A stretch of 44,623 nucleotides of DNA. Source: an uncultured Alphaproteobacteria bacterium. Lineage in GTDB: Bacteria; Pseudomonadota; Alphaproteobacteria; UBA8366; JADFVY01. Where the stretch lies: positions 1 through 44,623 of the forward strand of contig CAMYKU010000026.1 of the NCBI GenBank assembly GCA_947259105.1, given 5' to 3'. The notes under the pieces are model-generated. The model saw only the letters and a program-made list of their open reading frames with translations, searched no databases and was not told the origin of the DNA. Of this stretch, positions 26,078 to 34,527 are shown in pieces. Both the position numbers and the translations under genes were made by a program. How positions within the stretch are numbered: position 1 is the first letter of the stretch; every line of letters starts with the position of its first letter.

Positions 26078-26821
26078 ATGACCATCCCCCAGCCTCCCGC
26101 CCTGCCCCGCATCATCGGCCATCGCGGCGCCATGGGCCACGCGCCGGAAAACACGCTCGCCGGGATCGGGAAGGCCGCGGCGATGAGCGTGCGCTGGGTC
26201 GAGTTCGACGTCAAGCTGACCGCGGACAACCAGATTATCCTGATGCACGATGACGATCTGAACCGGACCACGGACGGCAAGGGCCCGGTCGCCCGCGCGA
26301 CGCTGGAGGAAATCCGCAGGCTGGACGCGGGGCGCTGGTTCTCGGCCGACTACACCGGAGAGAAGGTGCCGACGCTGGACGAGGCGATGGCGGCGCTTGC
26401 CGAACGCGGCATGGGCGCGAACGTCGAGATCAAGCCGTGCAAGGGCCGCGCGGCGGAGACCGGCGCCGCCGTCGCGAAGGCGCTGGCGAACCGCTGGATG
26501 AATGGCCCGCAGCCGCCCTTCGTCTCGAGCTTCTCCACGGCGTCGCTGGCCGCCGCGCGCGACGCCGCGCCCCAGGTGCCGCGGGCGCTGCTGACCCTCG
26601 TGTATCTGCCCGGCTGGGGGGCGAAGATGGAACAGCTGGGGTGCGCCAGCTTCCATGTGCTGGACCGGCTGATCACCGAGAGGCGGGTGCGGCAAATCCG
26701 CGAGGCGGGGTATCGCCCGCTGGCCTTCACCGTCGACAACGGGGCGCGGGCGAAGGAGCTGTTGTCCTGGGGCGTCGAGTCGGTCATCACAAGCTATCCC
26801 GACCGCATGCCGAAGGACTGA
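26078..26821 (+). CDS. ugpQ: Glycerophosphodiester phosphodiesterase, UgpQ-like
   Basis: A 247-residue cytoplasmic GDPD-family TIM barrel. Catalytic landmarks are IIGHRGAMGHAPENT (about residues 12-26), EFDVKLTAD (44-52) and MHDDDLNRTTDG (57-68), giving the His/Glu/Asp/His active site, and later NVEIKP. It hydrolyses glycerophosphodiesters to glycerol 3-phosphate plus alcohol. It is the last gene of the plus-strand operon, 16 bases after the hydrolase. Together with that enzyme it points to uptake and cleavage of phosphoesters. It converges on phnE; an imperfect hairpin CCGTCTC/GAGACGG (26824-26868) lies in the gap. Confidence 0.9.
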   Translation: MTIPQPPALPRIIGHRGAMGHAPENTLAGIGKAAAMSVRWVEFDVKLTADNQIILMHDDDLNRTTDGKGPVARATLEEIRRLDAGRWFSADYTGEKVPTLDEAMAALAERGMGANVEIKPCKGRAAETGAAVAKALANRWMNGPQPPFVSSFSTASLAAARDAAPQVPRALLTLVYLPGWGAKMEQLGCASFHVLDRLITERRVRQIREAGYRPLAFTVDNGARAKELLSWGVESVITSYPDRMPKD

Positions 26822-26891
26822 AACCGTCTCCCGCGTCGGACAGCAGCGCGACCTCCCCCTTCGAGACGGCGCTCCGGGCAGTCCGCGAAAC

Positions 26892-27707
26892 TCAGATAAT
26901 CGCGTGGCGCACCTTGGCCGAGACCCATTCGCTGACCAGCACGGTGGCCAGGATGGCGATCAGGATCAGGGTGACCTGCGGCCAGGCGAGGATGTTGAGC
27001 GACGAGCTGAGCTGCAGCCCGATGCCGCCGGCGCCGACCAGGCCCAGCACGGTCGATTCGCGGATATTGATGTCCCAGCGGAATACCGTAATGCCGGCGA
27101 AGGCGGGCATGATCTGCGGCACGATGCCGTAGGCCATGATCTGCCAGCGCGAGGCGCCGGTCGCCTCGATCGCCTCGACCTGGGTATGGTCGATTTCCTC
27201 GATCGCCTCGTAGAGCAGCTTGGCGCAGAAGCCGATCGAGCGCAGCGCGATGGCGATGGTGCCGGCGAACACGCCCGGCCCGATGATCGAGACCAGCAGC
27301 AGCGCCCAGATCAGCGAGTTGATGGAGCGCGACGAGACGATGATGAAGAGCGCGACGGGCCGCACGATATAGGCGTTGGGCGTGGTGTTGCGGGCCGCGA
27401 GAAAAGCCACCGGCACCGCCATGAACAGCGCCAGTACCGTGCCCAGGGTCGCGATATTGATCGTGTCCCACAGGGGATCCCAGATTCTGTAAATATACTC
27501 CCAGCGCGGCGGCACCATGCGCGAGGCGATGTCGGCGGCGACACGCGGCGAGTCCCACACGAAAAACCAGGTCGTGTTGACCGAAATAATCTGCCAGCAA
27601 TAGACGAACAGAAGGACGACGGCGAACCAGCCGCCCCAGATCGCCAGCTGCTTGTTGCGGTCCCGGCGCTGCCAGACCTTCACCCCCGCTTCGACCCGCA
27701 CCGGCAT
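26892..27707 (-). CDS. phnE: Phosphonate ABC permease, PhnE-like (second copy)
   Basis: A 271-residue inner-membrane permease with about six hydrophobic segments. The EAA-type loop reads EAIEATGASRWQIMAYGIVP near residue 180. It ends with the conserved PhnE region FRWDINIRESTVLGLVGAGG. Its ATG shares a base with the stop of the preceding permease (TAATG). It forms a heteromeric pair with the phnE encoded at 27707-28564, as in many phnCDEE operons. Confidence 0.9.
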   Translation of the reverse strand: MPVRVEAGVKVWQRRDRNKQLAIWGGWFAVVLLFVYCWQIISVNTTWFFVWDSPRVAADIASRMVPPRWEYIYRIWDPLWDTINIATLGTVLALFMAVPVAFLAARNTTPNAYIVRPVALFIIVSSRSINSLIWALLLVSIIGPGVFAGTIAIALRSIGFCAKLLYEAIEEIDHTQVEAIEATGASRWQIMAYGIVPQIMPAFAGITVFRWDINIRESTVLGLVGAGGIGLQLSSSLNILAWPQVTLILIAILATVLVSEWVSAKVRHAII

Positions 27708-28564
27708 TACTGCAGCCTCGCGCGAATTTTGCCGGAGGAGTATTCGGCGAAGAAGACGATGCCGATGATGATCAGCAGGATCGTCGCCGCGGTGGAGTAC
27801 TCATAACGGTCGAAGGCGGTGAGCAAGGTGGAGCCGATGCCGCCGGCGCCGACGATGCCGACCACCGAGGATTCGCGGAAATTGATGTCCAGGCGGTAGA
27901 GCGACAGGCCGATCAGCCGCGGCATGACCTGCGGCTGGACCCCGTAATTGATCCATTGCGGCCAGCGCGAGCCGGTCGCGCGGATCGCCTCGGCCTGGCC
28001 GGGATCCATGGACTCGATATCCTCGGCCAGCAGTTTCGACAGAAACCCGATGGTGGCGAAGGACAGGGTCAACATGCCGGCGAACGGCCCGAAGCCGAAC
28101 ATCGCGACGAAGAAGATGGCGATGATGACTTCCTGGAAGCTGCGCGAGATGGCGATGATGCCGCGGCAGAACAGATAGACCGGCATGGGCGCGATATTGC
28201 GCGCCGCGCCCAGACCGATCGGCACGGAAATGATGATGCCGATGACGGTGGAGGTCACCGTCATGGTCAGGCTTTCGATCAGCCCGTCGCCGATGTCGAT
28301 CAATCGCTGAGCTGCCAATTCCTCGAATCCGCCGGTCTCTATAATATTGGCGAAGGGAAACGGCGGGAAAAATCCGCCCACGAACTTCGCGCCCCGGGGC
28401 AGCCCCTCATAGACGCGCAGCCAGTTGACGTCGGCAAGGATCGAGTACGACGCCAGGATGAAATAGACGGCGGCGCCGATATACAGCCCCCAGCGCAGAT
28501 TGGCGTTCCTGATGAGGGGCGGCTTGCGCCAGCGGCGGCCGATAGTTGGCGCGGCGACAGTCAT
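27707..28564 (-). CDS. phnE: Phosphonate ABC permease, PhnE-like (first copy)
   Basis: A 285-residue permease, homologous to its downstream neighbour. It has the EAA-type segment EAIRATGSRWPQWINYGVQP (about residue 200) and the shared YRLDINFRESSVVGIVGAGG. An N-terminal soluble stretch of about 25 residues precedes the first helix. The start at 28564 follows GGAGTTGAGGC. An R1 palindromic repeat separates it from phnC. Confidence 0.9.
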   Translation of the reverse strand: MTVAAPTIGRRWRKPPLIRNANLRWGLYIGAAVYFILASYSILADVNWLRVYEGLPRGAKFVGGFFPPFPFANIIETGGFEELAAQRLIDIGDGLIESLTMTVTSTVIGIIISVPIGLGAARNIAPMPVYLFCRGIIAISRSFQEVIIAIFFVAMFGFGPFAGMLTLSFATIGFLSKLLAEDIESMDPGQAEAIRATGSRWPQWINYGVQPQVMPRLIGLSLYRLDINFRESSVVGIVGAGGIGSTLLTAFDRYEYSTAATILLIIIGIVFFAEYSSGKIRARLQ

Positions 28565-28597
28565 GCCTCAACTCCGGCGGCGGGTTTCGCCTGAAGG

Positions 28598-28700
28598 GTC
28601 CCCCCCTCCCTAACCCTCCCCCACCAGGGGGGAGGGAATTTTATCAAACCCCGGCTATTTCCCCCTCCCCCTTGATGGGGGAGGGCCGGGGTGGGGGTGC
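28598..28700. repeat. Intergenic palindromic repeat, family R1, copy c, inside the phn operon
   Basis: Two hairpins with stems CCCTCCC/GGGAGGG, the second having the same CCCTTGATGGGGGAGGG loop region as the copy at 2061-2148. The unit occupies most of the 172-base gap between the phnC stop (28737) and phnE start (28564). It could cut or protect the operon mRNA at this junction. Confidence 0.78.
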
Positions 28701-28736
28701 GCTGCGGCGGAGTGTTCAACAGACCTGCCATGGCGC

Positions 28737-29567
28737 TCAAGTCAGCCCTTGCATATGTTCCTCGGTGGAGTCCTCGGCGCCGTCGCCGTCCTTGTCCTCG
28801 TCGGGGTCTTTCTTGATGGTGGCGGCCCAGTCTTCCTCGCCGTAGATTTCGGTCAGCACGTCGGGCGACAGCCCGTCGGCCGGGCCGTCATAGACCACCT
28901 CGCCGACGCGCAGGCCGACGATGCGCGGCACGAACATCTGCGCCAGCAGGACGTCGTGGATATTGATGATGGCGGCGAGGTCCCGCTCCTCGCAGAGCTC
29001 GCAGATCAGCCGCATGATCTGGCGCGAGGTCTTGGGGTCGAGGCTCGCCGTCGGCTCGTCGACCAGCAGCAGGGCGGGATTCTGGATCAGCGCCCGGGCG
29101 ATGCCGACGCGCTGGCGCTGGCCGCCCGACAACTCGTCCGCGCGCTTGTCGCAGAATTCCGTCAGCCCGACGCGGTCGAGCAGCCGGAACGCCTCGTCGA
29201 TGTCGGACTGCGGATATTTGCGGAACCAGCTGCGCCAGAAGCCGACATAGCCGAGCCGGCCCGACAGCACGTTCTCCATCACCGTCAGCCGCTCGACCAG
29301 GGCGTATTCCTGGAAGATCATGCCCATCCGCCGGCGCGCCTGGCGCAGGCCGCTGGACCCCAGCGCGGTGACGTCCACGCCGTCGAGGATGGCCCGCCCG
29401 CCGGTCGGTTCGACCAGCCGGTTGATGCAACGAATCAGCGTACTCTTCCCGGCGCCGGAGGGGCCGATGAGGGCCATCACCTGGCCCTTCGGCACCTCCA
29501 GATCGACCCCTTTCAGGGCCTCGTCGCCGGTCCGGTAACGCTTGCTCAGTCCTTCAAGACGCAGCAT
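28737..29567 (-). CDS. phnC: Phosphonate ABC transporter ATPase, PhnC
   Basis: A 276-residue ATPase with Walker [14 protein letters not shown] (about residues 33-45), signature [15 protein letters not shown], Walker [16 protein letters not shown] and the PhnC-typical [20 protein letters not shown] highly acidic tail after about residue 250 ([19 protein letters not shown]) is longer than in most PhnC proteins. The start at 29567 is chosen because GGAGGC precedes it; the ATG at 29582 overlaps that ribosome-binding site. Confidence 0.92.
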   Translation of the reverse strand: MLRLEGLSKRYRTGDEALKGVDLEVPKGQVMALIGPSGAGKSTLIRCINRLVEPTGGRAILDGVDVTALGSSGLRQARRRMGMIFQEYALVERLTVMENVLSGRLGYVGFWRSWFRKYPQSDIDEAFRLLDRVGLTEFCDKRADELSGGQRQRVGIARALIQNPALLLVDEPTASLDPKTSRQIMRLICELCEERDLAAIINIHDVLLAQMFVPRIVGLRVGEVVYDGPADGLSPDVLTEIYGEEDWAATIKKDPDEDKDGDGAEDSTEEHMQGLT

Positions 29568-29604
29568 TCTAGTGGCCTCCATCTAACAGATGGTACCCAC
29601 TAAC

Positions 29605-30612
29605 TTACTTGCACGCGTAGGAAACGCCGTTGGCCTTGTCGATCTTGCGGATCACGTCCCAATGGGACTTGTAGGTGATCGGCAGGAACTGGCCTTCCGG
29701 CGGCTTTGACTTCGAGAACTCGACCTTCAGGCTGGTCGGGGTTCCGTCCGGCTTGTCCCACTTGAAGCTGAAGAAGGCTTCCTTGATCTTCTCCTGCAGT
29801 TCCGGCTTCAGATTGTAGACCATGCCGAACCCGGTGGTCGGGAAAGTCTGCGACGTGTAGATCACCTTGACCTGGTCTTCCTTGATGACGCCGCGCGCCA
29901 GCATGCGCTGCTTGACCGAGTTGGCGATCGAGGCCGCGGGATAATCCTTGTTGGCGACGCCCAGGATCGAGTTGTCATGCTTGCCGGAGAAGGCAGGCGT
30001 GAAGTCCTTTTCGGCTTCCATGCCGAATTCCGACTTCAGGATCGCCGACGGCGCCTTGAAGCCCGAATTGGAGGTCGGCGAGGTGAAGGCGAGAGTCTTG
30101 CCCTTGATGTCCTCGACCTTGTCGATGCCGCTGCCGGGATAGGTGAGGATTTCCATCTCGTACCCGAAATCGCCGTTTTCCTGCGCCATGATGGTGAAGG
30201 ACCGGAAACCGGCGCAGTTCACCGCCAACGGGTTGGAGCCGGTGTTGAAGCCCGCCACATGCAGGCGGCCGGACCGCATCGCCTCGATCTGCGCGGCATT
30301 CGACTGCACCGGGAAGAAGACCACTTTCTTGCCGGTCACCTCTTCCATATGCGTGAGGAAATCGGACCAGGCGGTCTTGTAGACCGCCGGATCCTCGACC
30401 GGCGTATAGGCGAAGATGATCGTGTCGGGGTCGAGCTGCTGAGCGGGGTCGGTCGGGGTATCCGCGGTAAGGTCGCCGTCACGGTCGCAGAACCGCTTGT
30501 CGAGATCGCCGCGCGGGCAGTCTTCGGCGGCCGAGGCCGGCAGCACGAACATGGATATGGCGAGAAGCCCGGCCACGGCCAGCAAGCCGCGCCGTAATGC
30601 GATATGGATCAT
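29605..30612 (-). CDS. phnD: Phosphonate ABC substrate-binding protein, PhnD
   Basis: A 335-residue periplasmic receptor with a Sec signal peptide (about residues 1-28, ASA). The family core is clear: IIFAYTPVEDP, FFPVQSNAAQIEAMRSGRLH, VAGFNTGS and LAFTSPTSNSGFKAP, which build the phosphonate pocket. Between the signal and the core is an insert CPRGDLDKRFCDRDGDLTAD (about residues 32-51) with two cysteines and a DxDGD loop, which looks metal-binding; this insert occurs in one PhnD subgroup. It heads the minus-strand D-C-E-E operon, 37 bases before phnC. The ATG has GGGAGAAT upstream. Confidence 0.93.
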   Translation of the reverse strand: MIHIALRRGLLAVAGLLAISMFVLPASAAEDCPRGDLDKRFCDRDGDLTADTPTDPAQQLDPDTIIFAYTPVEDPAVYKTAWSDFLTHMEEVTGKKVVFFPVQSNAAQIEAMRSGRLHVAGFNTGSNPLAVNCAGFRSFTIMAQENGDFGYEMEILTYPGSGIDKVEDIKGKTLAFTSPTSNSGFKAPSAILKSEFGMEAEKDFTPAFSGKHDNSILGVANKDYPAASIANSVKQRMLARGVIKEDQVKVIYTSQTFPTTGFGMVYNLKPELQEKIKEAFFSFKWDKPDGTPTSLKVEFSKSKPPEGQFLPITYKSHWDVIRKIDKANGVSYACK

Positions 30613-30810
30613 TTCGATTCTCCCTGAATCGCGTTCTTGATTCGTGTTTTCGCCGGACAGCCTAGCACCGTGTCACGGCGGCGCAAGGCCTTACGTTCGC
30701 AAAACAACGTGATTCCGCGCTTTGGTTTTCGCTTCCTTTTCGAACGAAAAAGGGACGCCCCCGAAAGAGCGCCCTCGCGGATGCCGGCCCGTCCGGACAG
30801 GCCGGGCACC

Positions 30811-30848
30811 TCAAAGCATGCTCGACACTACCATGCATTACGATGTAG
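30811..30848. promoter_or_regulatory. PadR-type operator box (copy at the PadR gene)
   Basis: A 38-bp box with AAAGCAT at positions 3-9, then an 8-base gap, then a 21-bp dyad CTAC-C-ATGCA-T-TACGA-T-GTAG at positions 18-38. The same arrangement, at identical spacing, occurs at 34528, 35936 and 38032. It lies about 100 bases before the proposed PadR start and about 200 bases before phnD on the other strand. PadR regulators usually repress their own gene through such dyads. The flanks 30613-30810 and 30849-30950 hold nothing else I can support. Confidence 0.65.
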
Positions 30849-30950
30849 ATTGCCGAGGCTACGGCCATGTGGCTTCGGGACTCTCGGTCCGGCCTGCTAT
30901 CGGCGAAGCGAGCGATGCGGCTTCATGGCGCAACAGCATGGCGCGGGATC

Positions 30951-31355
30951 ATGGCCGGCACACCAAAGTCCAAAGGCGAACAGGCAGAAAGGCGCACGAC
31001 CCGCGCGCGGGCCGTCGGCCCCAACCCGTGGGTCTCACAGATGCGCAAGGGCCTCCTCGAGTTTCTCGTGCTTGCCGTGCTGCGGCGCGGAGAGGCCTAC
31101 GGCTATGTCATCCTCAGAGAGCTGCACGCGTTCGAGGGGCTCAGGCTCACCGAAAGCACCTTGTATCCCCTGCTCGCACGGCTGGCGAAGGAAGGGCTTC
31201 TGCGGGCCCGGCAGGCAAGATCCCCGGAAGGGCCGCCCCGGCGCTACTATAGCCTGACCGCCGCCGGGCATCGGCGCCTCGTCAGCATGACCGCATACTG
31301 GACGGCCATTACCAGGAGTGTGGACGAACTGCTTGCCGCGAAGGAGGATCGGTAG
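30951..31355 (+). CDS. PadR-family transcriptional regulator
   Basis: A winged-helix regulator of 134 residues if the ATG at 30951 is used. The ATG at 31041 (MRKGLLEFLVLAVL) is the minimal family-like start, and 30867 would add 28 residues; ribosome-binding sites are weak for all. The PadR core shows RKGLLEFLVLAVLRRGEAYGY (split: helix 1 and turn), LTESTLYPLLARLAKEGLL as recognition helix, and PPRRYYSLTAAGHRRL as the wing. It has a short C-terminal dimerisation helix, as in the PadR-s1 group. The next gene encodes a HAAS-type partner. The upstream dyad is shared with three promoters of secreted-protein genes on the other strand. Confidence 0.9.
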   Translation: MAGTPKSKGEQAERRTTRARAVGPNPWVSQMRKGLLEFLVLAVLRRGEAYGYVILRELHAFEGLRLTESTLYPLLARLAKEGLLRARQARSPEGPPRRYYSLTAAGHRRLVSMTAYWTAITRSVDELLAAKEDR

Positions 31356-31444
31356 CCGTCGGCGCCGGGGGTTCGCCCTCGACTGCCGTGTCGCGCCGCT
31401 GTAATGCGTATAACGGAAGAGCAATTTCGACGGATGACATCCAC

Positions 31445-31942
31445 ATGGCAGTTCTGAGCATCGACGCAAACGAGCGGCTCGAAGCGTATCTCGCGGACGT
31501 CGCCGACGTGCTGAGCGGTGACGGTCACGGCTTGACCGACATCCGGAACATTGTCGAAAGCTTGCGCGAACAGATCTACGAACTCGCCACCGAAGGCGGG
31601 CAACGATCGGCGACGCTGACGGATATCGAACAGGCCCTTGCGGAGATGGAGCCGCCCGAGGCCTTCCGGGCCGTCAGCCGCGTACTCGCCATGAAAGCCG
31701 GCCGGCGGTCCACGCAACGCGTTCTCGCATACTTCGCGGTCGCAATGAGTCTGGGCACCATGCTGACGATCTTCGCGGTGCCCGCGGCGGACTGGCTCGT
31801 GCCGTATCATCCCAAGGTCTACGGTGTCGGGCAAATCACCGCGCTTGCGGCCGGTGTGGCAAGCTGGTCGGAACCTCTCGGCCGTTTCGGCGCAGTGTGC
31901 GCGGCCCTGTTTCTGATCGCCGCGATCCTCGCCCCGAAGTAG
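31445..31942 (+). CDS. HAAS-type membrane protein, PadR partner
   Basis: A 165-residue protein. Residues about 10-80 resemble the HAAS/DUF1700 helical domain commonly encoded beside PadR genes (ERLEAYLADVADVL ... LREQIYELATEGG ... DIEQALAEMEPPEAF). Two hydrophobic segments follow (about 97-118 and 145-163), so the C-terminus is membrane-embedded. HAAS proteins are thought to sense or transmit envelope signals. It starts 89 bases after the PadR stop on the same strand. The function of such pairs is poorly understood. Confidence 0.75.
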   Translation: MAVLSIDANERLEAYLADVADVLSGDGHGLTDIRNIVESLREQIYELATEGGQRSATLTDIEQALAEMEPPEAFRAVSRVLAMKAGRRSTQRVLAYFAVAMSLGTMLTIFAVPAADWLVPYHPKVYGVGQITALAAGVASWSEPLGRFGAVCAALFLIAAILAPK

Positions 31943-32020
31943 TCCCGGTAGAGGCGGAAGGCGCAGCAGGACTTTTGGTATGGAACTACATGAACCCGCC
32001 CAAATGAATTCGGCAGCCTG

Positions 32021-32176
32021 CTACAGCATTCTCGAAAAGTGGATCACGACGATCGCCCCCTTCTGGGCGCGGCTGTCGCCAATCAGCAGGTAGGCCGCGA
32101 AGCTTCGGCCGTCGGTCAGGATTCCTGGAGAGGAGGACCGCCCACCCCACGATCGGCCGGCCCGTGCCTCGAAGCC
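32021..32176 (-). pseudogene. 51-codon open frame continuing in phase past a TGA stop (possible gene remnant)
   Basis: Directly after the TGA of gene 32177-33367 the same frame stays open for 51 codons up to TAG at 32023-32021. The translated text has protein-like character in its second half, including LTDGRSFAAYLLIGDSRAQK and GAIVVIHFS. DGRSFAAYLLIGDS resembles a beta-propeller blade (PD40 style). It has no start or ribosome-binding site of its own. The paralogue 34643-35812 ends where the TGA lies, so this is more likely debris of another propeller gene than a true extension. The remaining 31943-32020 shows nothing. Confidence 0.35.
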
Positions 32177-33367
32177 TCACTGACGCGAGGCGAAGGTGAT
32201 CATCCAGATTTCCGGCGACGCGGGGGCGCCGGAGCGGTTCGCGACGGGAGCGACCTGGACCGCGATACGGCGGCCGTTGCGGTCCCAGGAATAATCCGAT
32301 GTCAGGTAGCGGAAGCCCGACTCCCGCTGCCCGTTGAAGTCGGTGATCCGGGTGACCCGGCCGTCGGCGGTTTGCAGGAACAGCTCGGTTCGAAGCGTCC
32401 TCGCGTCCGATCCCGGGAAGCGCCAGCCGGGGTCGACTCGGCTCGAGACGAAGGCCAGGACGTCGTCGCCGGACGGCGGAAAGCTGCCGTGCTCGTCCCA
32501 GATGCCGGGGCTGCGGACCAGCGCGCGCATTCTGGACCCGTTGGCGTTCGCGATGTAGATGTCGTCGACATAGGGGCGGCCGCCGGCGGTGTGGCTGAAG
32601 ACGATCCGGCCGTCGCCGGCAAACTCGTGGGTTTCGTACAGGCCCGGCCGGGACTCGAAGAGAACGCGGTGGTTGGACAGGATCGCCTCGCCCCGTTGGC
32701 GCAGATCGACGTCCGCGATATGGATCCGCCATCCGGTCCACGGGTTCTCGCCGCCGGCGCCCAGGCCCCGCGCCCGCCGGCCGTCGATGACCTGCCCGGT
32801 GGCCACCCGCTCGGCGAAGACCAGGCGCCGGCCGGTGGCGTCGAAATGGGGATGCAGCGCCCCGTGGTTCTCCGGCGACCGCCAGATCCGCTCGGCCCGG
32901 CGGCCGTCGCGCGACACGATCCACAGATCGGCGTTGATGCCCCAGGACATATGGTTGAACAGCCGGTGGCTGGAGTGCTCGCCCTCGGCCTGGACAATAA
33001 GGTGTTCCCCGTCGGGATGCCAGGCCGGCTGGCCGACGAAGCCCTTCGGCACGGCCGCCCCGCAGGTTACGCAGCGAACCGCCGAGCCGTCGGGGCGCAT
33101 GGTGAAGACCTCGGTATCGCGCGTCCGCAGGTCGACGAGCGCGTCATAGGCGATCAGGTCGTGGCCGGCGCCCCGGTACCAGTCGAGCCGCCCGCCGGTA
33201 CCGGAGATCAATCGCACCGACCGGACCAGGGCGGCGGCCTCGGCCGCCGGCGCCACCTCTTCCGGCGGCGGGGCGGACGCCACCCGGCAGGATCCCAGCG
33301 CGGCTGCGATGGCAAGGATCGCACCGAGGGATCGCACGGCCGGCGTCACATGGCGAAACCGGGTCAA
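32177..33367 (-). CDS. Lipoprotein with PD40/TolB-like beta-propeller and CxxC motif
   Basis: A 396-residue protein starting at TTG (33367), chosen because GGAGG lies six bases upstream and the product then has a lipoprotein signal with lipobox ALGSC (Cys27). Upstream in-frame starts overlap the preceding gene and give no sensible peptide. The mature part is a beta-propeller of PD40-type blades (FTMRPDGSAVRC, PAWHPDGEHLIVQ, WIVSRDGR, FDATGRRLVFAERV). CVTC is at residues 99-102 and SWGINADLW at 141-149. A full-length paralogue is encoded at 34643-35812. It starts 14 bases after the stop of the glycosidase-like gene, so the two are co-transcribed. Role unknown; a periplasmic sensor, scaffold or hydrolase accessory is possible. 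Confidence 0.8.
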   Translation of the reverse strand: MTRFRHVTPAVRSLGAILAIAAALGSCRVASAPPPEEVAPAAEAAALVRSVRLISGTGGRLDWYRGAGHDLIAYDALVDLRTRDTEVFTMRPDGSAVRCVTCGAAVPKGFVGQPAWHPDGEHLIVQAEGEHSSHRLFNHMSWGINADLWIVSRDGRRAERIWRSPENHGALHPHFDATGRRLVFAERVATGQVIDGRRARGLGAGGENPWTGWRIHIADVDLRQRGEAILSNHRVLFESRPGLYETHEFAGDGRIVFSHTAGGRPYVDDIYIANANGSRMRALVRSPGIWDEHGSFPPSGDDVLAFVSSRVDPGWRFPGSDARTLRTELFLQTADGRVTRITDFNGQRESGFRYLTSDYSWDRNGRRIAVQVAPVANRSGAPASPEIWMITFASRQ

Positions 33368-33381
33368 TTGAGATCCTCCGG

Positions 33382-34488
33382 CTACTGACTGCTCCGCTGC
33401 CGGACCAGATCCTGGAACGCATAGAATGTCGCGGTCCGCTCTCCGCGGCCGATCGCGGCGGCGACCTCGCGGTTGTAGTCGGGGTCCAGGCCGCCGGCGC
33501 CGTCCATATACTTGAAGAAGGTCTGGGTCCAGGACGGCGTCATCGACTCCAGCCCCCAGGCGCCGGCATAGGCCGCCAGCGTCTCCAGCCATTTGATGTC
33601 CAGGTCCCTGAACGCCGGATCGCCGATGCCGATCGCGCTGATCTCCTCCAGGGTCATCCCGGGCTCCGGCGTGTAGCAGGTGGAGCGCCAGGTCTCCTCG
33701 ATGTAGACCGGTTTGCCCGCCCGCCGCGCCGTCCGGATCATCTCGTTGTAGGTCGGCAGGTCATCCAGGGTGTAGATGTCCAGCGTCATGACATCGATTA
33801 TGCGGAGGCTGGCAAACGCATCGAAATACGCCTTCTCCCAGGCGAGCCCGCCGGCGCCGATGCGGGTGGCGGGTGATTCCCGTTTGACGGTCCATGCGGC
33901 GTCCCTGGCGAAGTCGCGCCAGGCGCGTGGACCGACCAGAAGCCCCATTCGGGCCGCCATCGTGGTGGGTTCGTGAACGACGACGAAGACATCAGGTTGA
34001 TACCGCCGCGCAAGCTCCGCATAGACCGGCAGGGCCGCCGCCCGCCACTGGCGGAAGCTGGCAACCGGATGATAGGTGGGGGAGTATTCCGGGTTCAGGC
34101 CGATCGCAACGCCGGCGCCGCGGATGTGATCGATGAGCGCGTCGTATTTGGCGATGGTCTCCTGGTTCCCGTCCGTCCACGGGAAGAGCCCCGGATTGAT
34201 GTCGATGCGGTGAACGCCGGTTTCGATCAAGGCGTCGGCATAGTCGAGCAAGGTCTGCAAGGGAACCTGCTCGATCACTGCCTCATGGGCATAGAACAGC
34301 CAGGCGCCGAATTGCAGAGGATGCTGTGGCTGTTCGCTGGCGGTCGCATAGATGTCGTCCAGCGCCGTGTCCATGCGGGCAATGAATTCGTCCTGGGTGA
34401 GCGTCTGGGCGCGGCTGCATGCCGGTACAAGACAGAGCGTCGCGATAACAGCCCCGAGCGGGATCAGCCTTCTAGCGGTGATCAACAT
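33382..34488 (-). CDS. Glycosidase-like TIM-barrel lipoprotein
   Basis: A 368-residue lipoprotein with lipobox LVPAC (Cys24). The start at 34488 has GGAGGAC upstream. The fold looks like a clan GH-A TIM barrel: FGAWLFYAHEA (strand 1), DINPGLFPW, GLNPEYSPTY, DVFVVVHEPT with Glu173 as candidate acid/base, DVMTLDIYT, and KPVYIEETWR with Glu264/265 as candidate nucleophile. I cannot name a GH family, and an inactive relative is possible. A 38-bp operator box lies 40 bases upstream. Its signal peptide, leader and first QDEFI residues match those of the unrelated propeller encoded at 36328-37992. First gene of a two-gene unit with the propeller at 32177. Confidence 0.7.
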   Translation of the reverse strand: MLITARRLIPLGAVIATLCLVPACSRAQTLTQDEFIARMDTALDDIYATASEQPQHPLQFGAWLFYAHEAVIEQVPLQTLLDYADALIETGVHRIDINPGLFPWTDGNQETIAKYDALIDHIRGAGVAIGLNPEYSPTYHPVASFRQWRAAALPVYAELARRYQPDVFVVVHEPTTMAARMGLLVGPRAWRDFARDAAWTVKRESPATRIGAGGLAWEKAYFDAFASLRIIDVMTLDIYTLDDLPTYNEMIRTARRAGKPVYIEETWRSTCYTPEPGMTLEEISAIGIGDPAFRDLDIKWLETLAAYAGAWGLESMTPSWTQTFFKYMDGAGGLDPDYNREVAAAIGRGERTATFYAFQDLVRQRSSQ

Positions 34489-34527
34489 GCGTCCTCCATC
34501 GTTACAAGATCTGGCGAGAGCCGGTAT

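Noticed and set aside
26824..26868. Convergent terminator between ugpQ and phnE
   Set aside because: The 7-bp arms (CCGTCTC/GAGACGG) are short and 31 bases apart with no T-run; too weak to list as a terminator.
30609..30809. 66-codon minus-strand frame just downstream of the PadR operator copy
   Set aside because: Basic, low-complexity text with only a GTG start inside the region after the box; no ribosome-binding site, and it overlaps the phnD leader.
31986..32924. 312-codon minus-strand frame overlapping the propeller gene 32177-33367
   Set aside because: Arg/Pro-rich out-of-frame reading; the overlapping frame has PD40 blades and a full-length paralogue.
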